Source: Bacteroidota bacterium
GTDB lineage: Bacteria > Bacteroidota > Rhodothermia > Balneolales > Balneolaceae
Direction of reading: 5' to 3'
Assembly: GCA_024635465.1 (NCBI GenBank)
Contig: JAGXIS010000153.1
Span: 1 to 5,412, forward strand
DNA: 5,412 nucleotides
Shown here: positions 1 through 5,412 of the stretch, in pieces
How the letters are laid out: the number at the start of each line of letters is the position of its first letter
How positions within the stretch are numbered: the first letter of the stretch is position 1
Notes under the pieces: generated by a model
What the model was told of the DNA's origin: nothing
Seen by the model: the letters and a program-made list of their open reading frames with translations, nothing else
Database searches by the model: none
Program-made: the position numbers and the translations under genes

Positions 1-434
1 GATCTGGATCGATCTTGGTCGTAGAGTCCTAGAATGGACGCTTGATTATAGATACTGGTTCGACCATAGCTGCCCGGATGAATTTCGTTTCCTTCAATTT
101 TGTTTGGTCGGCCTTCAACATTAGTAACTAAAAGTCCTGTTAAAGAGTCCTGAAATGGCATGCTGGTCGCATAAAAAAGTGGCTCGCCAAGAACCATTTC
201 TTCAGGTTGTCTGGAAAAAGGTAAGATCTTTTGAATCGGCTTACGACAAGATGCAAAACCTGCAAGCGCAATAGATGCGCCCATCACTCGTAGAAAGCTT
301 CTTCTTGAAACCTGATCGCTTAACTCAGTAGCATCTTCAGGAAACTCGCGTTCGACAAAGTTCTTATACTCTTTGTTTTGCGCGAGCTCATTTAAGCTCT
401 TCCAATAAGTTGTTTGATTCGACTGATCACTCAT
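1..434 (-). CDS. actB: Alternative complex III subunit ActB, molybdopterin oxidoreductase-like, N-terminal 144 residues (partial)
   Basis: This is the N-terminal part of the large iron-sulfur subunit of alternative complex III, a periplasm-facing quinol oxidoreductase; the gene continues beyond the left edge. I translated the strand directly: 144 codons are open from ATG 434-432. Residues 10-17 (YWKSLNEL) match the N-terminal extension typical of the TAT-variant-translocated molybdopterin oxidoreductases found in ACIII. A twin-arginine motif, SRRSFLRVMG, spans residues 43-52, followed by a hydrophobic stretch and Cys63 in a lipobox-like GFASC. The region RQPEEMVLGEPLFYAT (75-90) is a family hallmark. 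Known for the family: ActB resembles Mo-oxidoreductases but lacks the Mo cofactor and carries Fe-S clusters in its C-terminal part, which is not in this window. It lies 57 bp behind actA on the same strand, so one transcript is likely. An AAGGA (435-439) directly abuts the ATG, which is unusually tight for a ribosome site, but the conserved N-terminus supports this start. Confidence 0.93.
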   Translation of the reverse strand, partial: MSDQSNQTTYWKSLNELAQNKEYKNFVEREFPEDATELSDQVSRRSFLRVMGASIALAGFASCRKPIQKILPFSRQPEEMVLGEPLFYATSMPFQDSLTGLLVTNVEGRPNKIEGNEIHPGSYGRTSIYNQASILGLYDQDRSR

Positions 435-491
435 TCCTTAGATATTGTTTTTAATTATAAAATCGTTACTCAATGTTAAGATCATTTGGAA

Positions 492-1136
492 CTAATAGTG
501 ACAACTTTGACAGTATGTAGGAGCATTTATATTGTGTTTGGCTACTAACTCTCTACCCAATTCCAATTGATTTTCAGCTACATATCCCATTGTAGTAATC
601 TCAGAAACCGGTCTTACATGTTTTTCAGGTTCCCTGTGACAATCGAGACACCAACCCATACTTAAAGGCATTGCCTGGTGCACCACTTCCATCCGATCAA
701 TTCTGCCATGACATGATTCACAACCAACTCCGACACTTACATGGGCAGAATGATTGAAGTATGCAAAATCCGGTAACATGTGGACTCGAACCCACTCTAT
801 TGGTTCACCGGTTTCCCAACTCTCTCTAACCAATGCCAGATTTTCACTGTCTGGAAGAACTTGATTATGACAATTCATGCAAGTTTGAGTAGCAGGTATA
901 TTTGCATAACGTGATTCAGTAACCTGTGTGTGGCAATATTGACAATCCATTCCAAGCTGGCCGGCATGAACCTGATGACTGAATGGGACGGGTTGCTGTG
1001 GTTGATAACCCACATCTGTAAACTCAGGTGAGAAAAAGTACCATACTGCAAATACAACTGCATTTAAAATGATGATGGAACCTAAAAGAATTCTGCGTGG
1101 AGCATCATTTGTCCACTTCGGAAAAATTTGAGCCAT
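492..1136 (-). CDS. actA: Alternative complex III subunit ActA, pentaheme cytochrome c
   Basis: This is a membrane-anchored c-type cytochrome of alternative complex III that carries electrons on the periplasmic side. The 214-residue product has five CXXCH heme-attachment motifs: C65-H69 (CQYCH), C86-H90 (CMNCH), C139-H143 (CESCH), C163-H167 (CLDCH) and C209-H213 (CQSCH). One transmembrane helix at about 16-37 follows a basic IFPKWTNDAPRR segment, which is a typical ActA start and serves as an uncleaved anchor. Further His residues (H54, H57, H129, H132) are candidates for axial heme ligands. The protein ends one residue after the fifth heme motif. It is first in the operon, with actB following; in the family the usual order continues with actC-F, which would lie left of the window. 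Upstream there is no convincing Shine-Dalgarno close to ATG 1136, as is common in Bacteroidota-like genomes. An alternative reading as a generic NrfH/NapC-type multiheme protein is unlikely given actB next to it. Confidence 0.95.
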   Translation of the reverse strand: MAQIFPKWTNDAPRRILLGSIIILNAVVFAVWYFFSPEFTDVGYQPQQPVPFSHQVHAGQLGMDCQYCHTQVTESRYANIPATQTCMNCHNQVLPDSENLALVRESWETGEPIEWVRVHMLPDFAYFNHSAHVSVGVGCESCHGRIDRMEVVHQAMPLSMGWCLDCHREPEKHVRPVSEITTMGYVAENQLELGRELVAKHNINAPTYCQSCHY

Positions 1137-1581
1137 AAAACTGTTGCTTGTTACCTGTTGTCGTGCTTACTGAACATGTTGTGGCGTAAGTCAAAATTTA
1201 CCCAATATATTAAAATCTGTGCAGATGATAGGTACCCATATATGATATTTAAAACGATTCTAAATAATCGGGCTGAACATCTGTAGACAATCGGCTTTTT
1301 AACTCCATAGAAGATAGGGTACTCGAATTATATTTGCTTAGTTTTTGGGTAAAAAAAATAAATTTTTGGGAAATGGGTAATCGATCACACTCTATATAGA
1401 GGTTTCAACGAAAAAGATTGGCTGATAGTGATTTATCAAGTCACTGATTTTGATTGATATTTATAGATCAGAAGAATATTAAATTTAGCTCCGAAAAATG
1501 TACGATATGAGATAAATTTTTCAGGTAAAATTTCTATTTTTGAGCGCGAATGAACAACCGATTAAGCAAATTTGAGAGTAT
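1137..1581. promoter_or_regulatory. Divergent intergenic region between the ACIII operon and the DUF420 gene
   Basis: This 445-bp AT-rich stretch holds no open frame I would call a gene. It must contain the promoters of the leftward ACIII operon and probably of the rightward DUF420 gene. Visible elements are weak: TATATTTG at 1329-1336 and TATTTTTG at 1535-1542 match the Bacteroidota -7 consensus TAnnTTTG on the plus strand. TAAATTTTG on the minus strand (1200-1192) is close to it and lies about 56 bp ahead of actA. Small inverted repeats are CGATT/AATCG (1255-1259/1266-1270), AGTGA/TCACT (1427-1431/1441-1445) and GAAAAAT/ATTTTTC (1493-1499/1516-1522). TTTTTGGG occurs twice near 1342-1370. 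In such AT-rich DNA several of these are expected by chance, so no regulator binding site can be named. Confidence 0.5.
1535..1542 (+). promoter_or_regulatory. Candidate -7 box for the DUF420 gene
   Basis: TATTTTTG fits TAnnTTTG, the -7 element of the Bacteroidota primary sigma factor, and lies 39 bp before the ATG at 1582. No clear TTG -33 element is found at the usual distance upstream, so this is only a candidate. Confidence 0.25.
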
Positions 1582-2151
1582 ATGGATAAGGAACTGAGTG
1601 AACAACTGACGGTTAACTTTTTAAAAGAGATCAGTGTAACGAAAGCGATTGTGTGGATACTGAGCGTGAGTAGTATCGCTTTTCTTTTTTTAATCTATCT
1701 GCTCTATTTCAAATCTACGGCTGATGTAGCGGGTGATTGGGTAACACAACTACCGGCTTTGAATGCATTTCTAAACAGTATCAGTACGATTCTGATCCTA
1801 TCCGGATTTGTAGCCATCAAACAAAAGAAGTACATCCGTCATATGAAGTTCATGCTTACAGCATTTATAACTTCCTCGTTATTTTTGGTGAGTTATTTGG
1901 TCTACCACAATTATGTCGGACACACCCCATTCCCGGGTGTTGGAGTTGTACGGCCGATCTATTTTACAATTCTAATTTCACATATCATCTTGTCAGCTTT
2001 TGTAGTCCCCTTGGTTCTGACGAGTTACTACTTTGCATTTTCAGGCAAGTTCAACACCCATAGAAAGGTCTCAAGGTGGACATTCCCGATTTGGTTGTAT
2101 GTTTCTGTAACCGGGGTGGTGATTTTTTTTATTCTGAATTCATATGTCTGA
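1582..2151 (+). CDS. DUF420 membrane protein, CtaM/YozB-like cytochrome oxidase assembly factor
   Basis: The 189-residue product is an integral membrane protein with about five helices (roughly 21-43, 58-79, 90-111, 125-148, 166-187). Family signatures of DUF420 are visible: LPALNAFLNSIS (57-68), the IRHMKFMLTAF stretch (85-95), YHNYVGHTPFPG (108-119), RPIYFTILISHIILS (124-138), and the C-terminal RWTFPIWLYVSVTGVV (165-180). Conserved histidines H87, H109, H134 and H160 could bind a metal or heme. Known: the Firmicute members CtaM/YozB are needed for making active heme-copper oxidases, probably at the CuB site. Inferred: it serves the oxidase that receives electrons from the divergently encoded ACIII. 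The start is secure, because an in-frame TGA at 1573-1575 precedes it and this is the first ATG after that stop. A weak GAGAG (1574-1578) may act as the ribosome site. The exact biochemical role is not shown by the sequence. Confidence 0.88.
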   Translation: MDKELSEQLTVNFLKEISVTKAIVWILSVSSIAFLFLIYLLYFKSTADVAGDWVTQLPALNAFLNSISTILILSGFVAIKQKKYIRHMKFMLTAFITSSLFLVSYLVYHNYVGHTPFPGVGVVRPIYFTILISHIILSAFVVPLVLTSYYFAFSGKFNTHRKVSRWTFPIWLYVSVTGVVIFFILNSYV

Positions 2152-2161
2152 AATGAGAGGC

Positions 2162-2418
2162 AAAAGGGAAAAGGCAAAAGGCAGAACGCAGAGGGCAGAA
2201 TTACACCGCTCGACAGTCATCCTGAACTCGTTTCAGGATCTCGTAGTTTTGGGAACTATATCTGGTAAAATTAAAGTAAATGTGAAAATCTTGCCCTTGA
2301 GATCCTGAAATAAATTCAGGATGACGGGTGGGGTTGATTACGACGCAGTTGTGAGTTAGTCTCACACTTCACTTCACTTCATTTCTGCGTTCTGCCTTCC
2401 TTTTTACTTTTCCCTTTT
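2162..2418. repeat. Nested inverted-repeat element (MITE/REPIN-like) in the convergent gap
   Basis: The ends of this about 257-bp segment are inverted copies of each other. The outer block AAAAGGGAAAAG (2162-2173) is perfectly complementary to 2407-2418, and the next block GGCAGAACGCAGA (2180-2192) is perfectly complementary to 2384-2396. They are separated by 6 and 10 bases respectively. Inside lies a second inverted pair (2216-2242/2299-2325), and between that pair and the right end a small hairpin TGTGAG/CTCACA (2350-2355/2361-2366) and three ACTTC units (2366-2380). No open frame for a transposase is present, so if mobile it would be non-autonomous. It sits between the 3' ends of two convergent genes and could also stop transcription from both sides. 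The right end covers the last codons and stop of the hydrolase gene. No target-site duplication is obvious. Confidence 0.75.
2216..2325. repeat. Inverted pair of REP-like palindromes
   Basis: Two 27-base arms, 2216-2242 and 2299-2325, are reverse complements at 24 of 27 positions, with the three mismatches clustered at the centre. Each arm is itself a hairpin: ATCCTGAA, a five-base loop, then TTCAGGAT (stems 2219-2226/2232-2239 and 2302-2309/2315-2322). The arms flank a 56-base spacer. This head-to-head arrangement of small palindromes resembles REP doublets (BIME/REPIN). The stems stay intact while the differences fall in and next to the loops, which suggests the fold matters. Genome copy number cannot be judged from here. 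Confidence 0.8.
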
Positions 2419-3123
2419 CACTCCTAAAAACTGCTCCCCCGGTTTTGGAATCCAAACTTCTGTATCGCAAAACTCTTCAGTAAACTCCTTGAACTCTTCC
2501 GGAGAGCCTTTCAATACGGGAAAAGTGCCGTAATGAATCGGAACAGCAATTATTGCATCAAGCATCTCACAACATCGAGCCGCCTCTTCAGGCCCCATCG
2601 TATAATGATCACCGATAGGTACAGCAATAACATGAGGTTCGTAAAGCTCTCCATAAATTTGAAGATCCCCGAATATGTTGGTATCACCCAGATGGTAAAA
2701 ACAGAGATCATCTTCAAATGATATCACGAGTCCACCTGCTTCACCGGCATACTCTCCACCAAATGAGGAACTGTGATTCGCAGATACCAGTGTCACAGAG
2801 AAATCGTCAAAATCAACAGTACCTCCCTTATTGAATTCGATGGATTGATCTTTTGATACACCCTTCTTAATCAATAACTGAGAGAGTTCCACTTGAGCAA
2901 CAACCGTACAGCCTGTTTTTTTTGCCAATTCAACCGTATCCCCGACATGATCTTCATGACCATGAGTGAGGAGTATATAATCAATATCACCCGGATTTTT
3001 CATCTCTTCGGGAGTAGCTGAATTTCCGGATAGAAATGGGTCGATATAAATGACTTTACCGCTTGGGGATTCGATTCGAAATGCGGAGTGACCCAACCAC
3101 CATGCTTTAATATTGGTTTTCAT
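2404..3123 (-). CDS. UPF0173 family metal-dependent hydrolase (metallo-beta-lactamase fold)
   Basis: The 239-residue product is a soluble metallo-beta-lactamase-fold hydrolase of the UPF0173 type; there is no signal peptide. The metal-binding set is complete: HGHEDH at 54-59 (H54, H56, D58, H59), H117 in ANHSSSFGG, D147 in YHLGDTNIFGD, and H197 in VPIHYGTFP. The N-terminal WWLGHSAFRIES (8-19) and VPIGDHYTMGPEEAA (168-182) are typical of this family. Substrate and physiological role are unknown for the family as a whole, so none is assigned. The body ends in the usual region near WIPKPGEQF (224-232); the last residues VKREK and the TAA stop lie inside the right arm of the repeat at 2162-2418, so this tail may be repeat-derived. 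It is transcribed towards the DUF420 gene and away from the yciO-like gene, and appears to be a single-gene unit. No clear Shine-Dalgarno precedes ATG 3123. Confidence 0.92.
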   Translation of the reverse strand: MKTNIKAWWLGHSAFRIESPSGKVIYIDPFLSGNSATPEEMKNPGDIDYILLTHGHEDHVGDTVELAKKTGCTVVAQVELSQLLIKKGVSKDQSIEFNKGGTVDFDDFSVTLVSANHSSSFGGEYAGEAGGLVISFEDDLCFYHLGDTNIFGDLQIYGELYEPHVIAVPIGDHYTMGPEEAARCCEMLDAIIAVPIHYGTFPVLKGSPEEFKEFTEEFCDTEVWIPKPGEQFLGVKREK

Positions 3124-3374
3124 ATCTTGATCTGTATTTAGTTACCATTTTCTTTCTATCTATATAAACTAATAAAATGTCTGTATGATTCAGAAGATTT
3201 CTAATCAGACTGGTTCTTGAAATTTATAGAAGATTGCCCGGCTTCAATTAAATAGTCTGTCATCAATAAACTGTTATTAATTGAGTAGAAAATTTATCAC
3301 ATTACATACGTAATCAACTCAATTTATAGTTGAAAAAAAGAATCAAGTTATTCATCAGATATTATTCATTTATT
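3124..3374. promoter_or_regulatory. Divergent intergenic region between the hydrolase and the yciO-like gene
   Basis: This 251-bp AT-rich gap should hold back-to-back promoters. Short inverted repeats cluster before the rightward gene: AATAA/TTATT (3265-3269/3274-3278), ATTAC/GTAAT (3301-3305/3310-3314) and TCAACT/AGTTGA (3314-3319/3328-3333). They may mark an operator or a leader hairpin, but their arms are only 5-6 bp. I see no convincing -33/-7 pair, riboswitch or small gene here. Confidence 0.35.
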
Positions 3375-4052
3375 ATGGCAAATCGAATCAAACTGAGTAG
3401 AGAGACCCCACACAGAAAAGGAATTTTTGAAGTTACTGATGAGATCATTCAAGGGGGTGTTGGTTTGATTCCTACAGATAGCCAGTATGCCCTGATTTGT
3501 GATTACAAAAATAAAAAGGGAATCGAACGAATCCGGCAGATACGGCAACTCGGGAAAAAAGCTCACTTGACGGTGATGTGTCATAGTTTAGAGCATGTTG
3601 CCATATTTGCAAACATGACAGACGATAATTTTAAGCTAATCAAAAAGTTGATACCGGGTACATACACTTTTATTTTGCCGGCAACCAGAGAAGTACCAAA
3701 GCTTTTAACTCATCCAAAAAAACGGACGGTTGGAATTCGGGTGCCCGATTGTGAAATCTGTCTGGACTTGATTCGTGAGTTGGGAAGGCCCATCATGGCC
3801 ATAACCGGCAAATTACCGAATGTTGAACATGCTCATCCTGATGATGGGGATCGAGAACTGTTTTTAAGTCGATTTGATAAAATTGTTGATGTGATTATTG
3901 ATGATCAGGAAAAATTACTCTCAGAACCTACAACGATTGTCGATTTAACAAGTGATGAAGTCAAAATATTAAGAAGAGGGTTGGGTATGGCTCGGCTTGA
4001 GGAATCTGTTCAACTTCAGAATAGAGAATTAGAAATGGATCCGGTCACATAA
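3375..4052 (+). CDS. Sua5/YciO/YrdC family protein, YciO-like (annotated as threonylcarbamoyl-AMP synthase family)
   Basis: From ATG 3375 the product is 225 residues of a single YrdC-like domain. Visible motifs: LIPTDSQYALICDY (31-44), RIRQIRQLGKKAHLTVMC (52-69), PGTYTFILPATREVP (94-108), KRTVGIRVP (116-124), EPTTIVDL (184-191) and ILRRGLG (198-204). These follow E. coli YciO closely (PTDSGYALGC, RIRQLP, PGNYTFILKGTKEVP). Known: TsaC/Sua5 make threonylcarbamoyl-AMP for tRNA t6A37, whereas E. coli YciO does not replace the essential TsaC. The specific reaction here is therefore uncertain, and a true t6A synthase may be encoded elsewhere. There is no Sua5 C-terminal domain. An in-frame TTG at 3330 would add 15 residues (KKRIKLFIRYYSFI-like, basic/hydrophobic); I prefer ATG 3375 because YciO homologues begin close to it and the TTG lacks a ribosome site. 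It is followed after 12 bp by ytxJ, probably on one transcript. Confidence 0.87.
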   Translation: MANRIKLSRETPHRKGIFEVTDEIIQGGVGLIPTDSQYALICDYKNKKGIERIRQIRQLGKKAHLTVMCHSLEHVAIFANMTDDNFKLIKKLIPGTYTFILPATREVPKLLTHPKKRTVGIRVPDCEICLDLIRELGRPIMAITGKLPNVEHAHPDDGDRELFLSRFDKIVDVIIDDQEKLLSEPTTIVDLTSDEVKILRRGLGMARLEESVQLQNRELEMDPVT

Positions 4053-4064
4053 ACCCCCGAAAAC

Positions 4065-4460
4065 ATGTCGTTTTTTAGCAGAATGAAGAGTACGTTCACG
4101 TCAATATCGGATCTGAATGAGAAATGGAGCACCCCTGAAACGGAAGAGGAGTTGGGAAAACTTTTTGAAAAAAAGTCGGGGATTCATCTGATCTACAAGC
4201 ACAGTAATACTTGCATGACTTGTATCTTTATCAAAAAGAGAGTTGAAGAGTTGATGAGCAGTGATAAAAAGATTGACACATTCCAATTTATTGAGGTAAG
4301 ACTGAGCAGATCACTGTCAAATTTTGTGAGTGATAAAACCGGTATCAAACATGAGTCGCCTCAAGCAATACTGCTGCATAACGGTGATGTTAAATGGCAT
4401 GCATCTCACTCTGCCATTAAAATGGATGAAATTTTAAATGAATTGAAAGAAATTAGCTAA
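4065..4460 (+). CDS. ytxJ: YtxJ-family bacillithiol-system redox protein (DUF2847, thioredoxin fold)
   Basis: The 131-residue cytosolic protein has a thioredoxin-like fold. The active-site segment is IYKHSNTCMTC (43-53), with C50 as the likely nucleophile; the cis-Pro region is KHESPQAILL (95-104), followed by the family pattern GDVKWHASHSAI (107-118). Known: YtxJ (BrxC) proteins of Firmicutes and Bacteroidota-group bacteria are linked to bacillithiol, reducing bacillithiolated protein thiols, and carry a TCPIS-type site with one cysteine. Here the serine position is Cys53, making a CXXC pair. It lies 12 bp behind the yciO-like gene with no recognisable Shine-Dalgarno, which suggests co-transcription. 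Its 3' end overlaps the mtnA stop by 8 bp. The family is recognised with good confidence; activity as a bacilliredoxin is inferred from the family only. Confidence 0.87.
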   Translation: MSFFSRMKSTFTSISDLNEKWSTPETEEELGKLFEKKSGIHLIYKHSNTCMTCIFIKKRVEELMSSDKKIDTFQFIEVRLSRSLSNFVSDKTGIKHESPQAILLHNGDVKWHASHSAIKMDEILNELKEIS

Positions 4461-5412
4461 AAAGCAGTGGGATGTTCTTCCGAAAATCCGGCTTCACAAT
4501 CCCTTTTTCTGTGATAATAGCAGATATCAAATGGTTAGGGGTTACATCAAAGGCCGGATTGTAAACGTGAATATCATCCGGTGAAGTTTGTCGATTACCG
4601 AAATGGGTCACTTCCAATGGCGATCGCTGCTCAATTTCAATCTCTTCACCCGTTTCCATCTCAAGATCAATGGTTGAGTATGGAGCTGCTATATAAAATG
4701 GGATATTGTGAGCTTTGGCTAAGACAGCTAAACTGTACGTTCCGATTTTATTGGCTGTATCTCCATTAAGCGTAATTCTGTCGGCGCCTGTGATGATCAG
4801 ATCGACATCCCCATTTTGCATGAGAGATGCTGCAGCGGAGTCGATATTTAGAGTGAATGGAACCCCGGCCTTTTTCAGCTCCCATGCCGTTAGCCTGGAT
4901 CCTTGATTCAGTGGACGTGTTTCATCAACCCAAACCATTTTTACTTTTTTTGCAAAATGGGAGTGCAATATCACTGAAAAAGCTGTCCCATATGCTGCAG
5001 TGGCTAATCCACCCGTATTGCAATGGGTCAGAATTCGTGCGTTATCCGGAACCAAAGAGACTCCATACTCACCAATAGACTTACAGAGATCCCGGTCTTC
5101 ATTGTGGATATCAATCGCTCTGTTTAAAACAATATTTTTTAAATCGGCCACACTCTTATCGGCGTGGTTTCGAATCACTGTCAAGAGAAGTTGCAAGGCC
5201 CAATTCAAGTTAACGGCTGTTGGTCTGGATGAGTTTAGATATGCGGCCACTTTTTCAGCGTGTTTTAAAAAAGCATCATAGTCTGCATCCGGACCTTCTT
5301 TTATTCCCATATAAAATCCATACGCTCCGGCAATCCCGATAGCAGGAGCTCCGCGCACTTTCAGTTTTGAGATGGCATCCCAAGTCTCTTCTGCAGTGTG
5401 TAAGGATATATA
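4453..5412 (-). CDS. mtnA: S-methyl-5-thioribose-1-phosphate isomerase MtnA (5' end cut by window edge)
   Basis: MtnA converts 5-methylthioribose-1-phosphate to 5-methylthioribulose-1-phosphate in methionine salvage. The 319 C-terminal residues are in the window. The frame stays open to base 5412, and the 18 codons before GTG 5358 read YISLHTAEETWDAISKLK, which fits MtnA, so GTG 5358 is an internal valine in KVRGAPAIG and not the start. Compared with family lengths of about 340-370 residues, some 25-50 N-terminal residues are missing. Counted from the window edge: RGAPAIG at 20-26, SSRPTAVNLNWA (61-72), THCNTGGLATAAYGTA (129-144) with the catalytic Cys131, ETRPLNQGSRLTAWELKK (164-181), GADRITLNGDTANKIGTY (209-226) with catalytic Asp210, and NPAFDVTPNHLISAIITEKG (285-304). 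All key residues are present. It converges on ytxJ. The related eIF2B/ribose-1,5-bisphosphate isomerases are less likely given these motifs. Confidence 0.95.
   Translation of the reverse strand, partial: YISLHTAEETWDAISKLKVRGAPAIGIAGAYGFYMGIKEGPDADYDAFLKHAEKVAAYLNSSRPTAVNLNWALQLLLTVIRNHADKSVADLKNIVLNRAIDIHNEDRDLCKSIGEYGVSLVPDNARILTHCNTGGLATAAYGTAFSVILHSHFAKKVKMVWVDETRPLNQGSRLTAWELKKAGVPFTLNIDSAAASLMQNGDVDLIITGADRITLNGDTANKIGTYSLAVLAKAHNIPFYIAAPYSTIDLEMETGEEIEIEQRSPLEVTHFGNRQTSPDDIHVYNPAFDVTPNHLISAIITEKGIVKPDFRKNIPLLFS

Noticed and set aside
1737..2063. 108-codon open frame overlapping the DUF420 gene in another frame
   Set aside because: The DUF420 frame has clear family motifs and membrane helices; the overlapping frame shows no family features.
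2366..2380. ACTTC x3 tandem repeat as a CRISPR or phase-variable tract
   Set aside because: Only three short units, outside any reading frame and without spacers; likely incidental within the repeat element.
2152..2403. Insertion sequence with a transposase
   Set aside because: No transposase-sized open frame and no clear target-site duplication; at most a non-autonomous element.
3330..3374. TTG 3330 as the true start of the yciO-like gene
   Set aside because: No ribosome site precedes it, a stop (TAG 3327-3329) lies directly upstream, and family alignment begins shortly after ATG 3375; the 15-residue extension has no family counterpart that I recognise.
4581..5281. Several open frames of 60-95 codons on the plus strand opposite mtnA
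   Set aside because: They lie fully inside a well-conserved gene on the other strand, have no recognisable motifs, and are explained by its codon pattern.
5356..5358. GTG 5358 as the start of mtnA
   Set aside because: The frame is open to the window edge, and the preceding 18 codons match the MtnA N-terminal region, so this is an internal codon of the RGAPAIG motif.

Overview
The window looks like a chromosomal segment of an AT-rich (roughly 40% GC by eye) aerobic bacterium of the Bacteroidota–Rhodothermota–Balneolota group. The evidence is the head of an alternative complex III operon with separate pentaheme ActA and ActB genes, a YtxJ-type bacillithiol redox protein, weak or absent Shine-Dalgarno sequences, and TAnnTTTG-like -7 boxes. 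The phylum-level placement is inference; Balneolota/Rhodothermota is my best guess.

Layout. 1-1136, minus strand: the 5' part of actB and the whole of actA, the first two genes of an alternative complex III (quinol:electron-acceptor oxidoreductase) operon that runs off the left edge. 1137-1581: a 445-bp divergent control region with no gene. 1582-2151, plus strand: a five-helix DUF420 membrane protein related to the CtaM/YozB oxidase-assembly factors. 2152-2403: a convergent gap filled by a nested inverted-repeat element (about 2162-2418) whose right end runs into the next gene. 2404-3123, minus: a UPF0173 metallo-beta-lactamase-fold hydrolase. 3124-3374: a divergent gap. 3375-4460, plus: a two-gene unit of a YciO-like Sua5/YciO/YrdC protein and a YtxJ-family thioredoxin-fold protein. 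4453-5412, minus: mtnA (methylthioribose-1-phosphate isomerase), cut by the right edge and overlapping the ytxJ stop by 8 bp.

The genes fall into two themes. The left third is respiratory: ACIII takes electrons from menaquinol and usually passes them to a cytochrome oxidase, and the divergent DUF420 gene probably helps to build such an oxidase. The rest is housekeeping: a conserved hydrolase, a nucleotide/tRNA-modification-family protein, a thiol-redox protein and methionine salvage.

I see no CRISPR array, tRNA, rRNA, prophage or transposase. No previously undescribed multi-gene system is evident. The most unusual structure is the nested repeat element at 2162-2418, which appears to supply the last codons and stop of the hydrolase gene.
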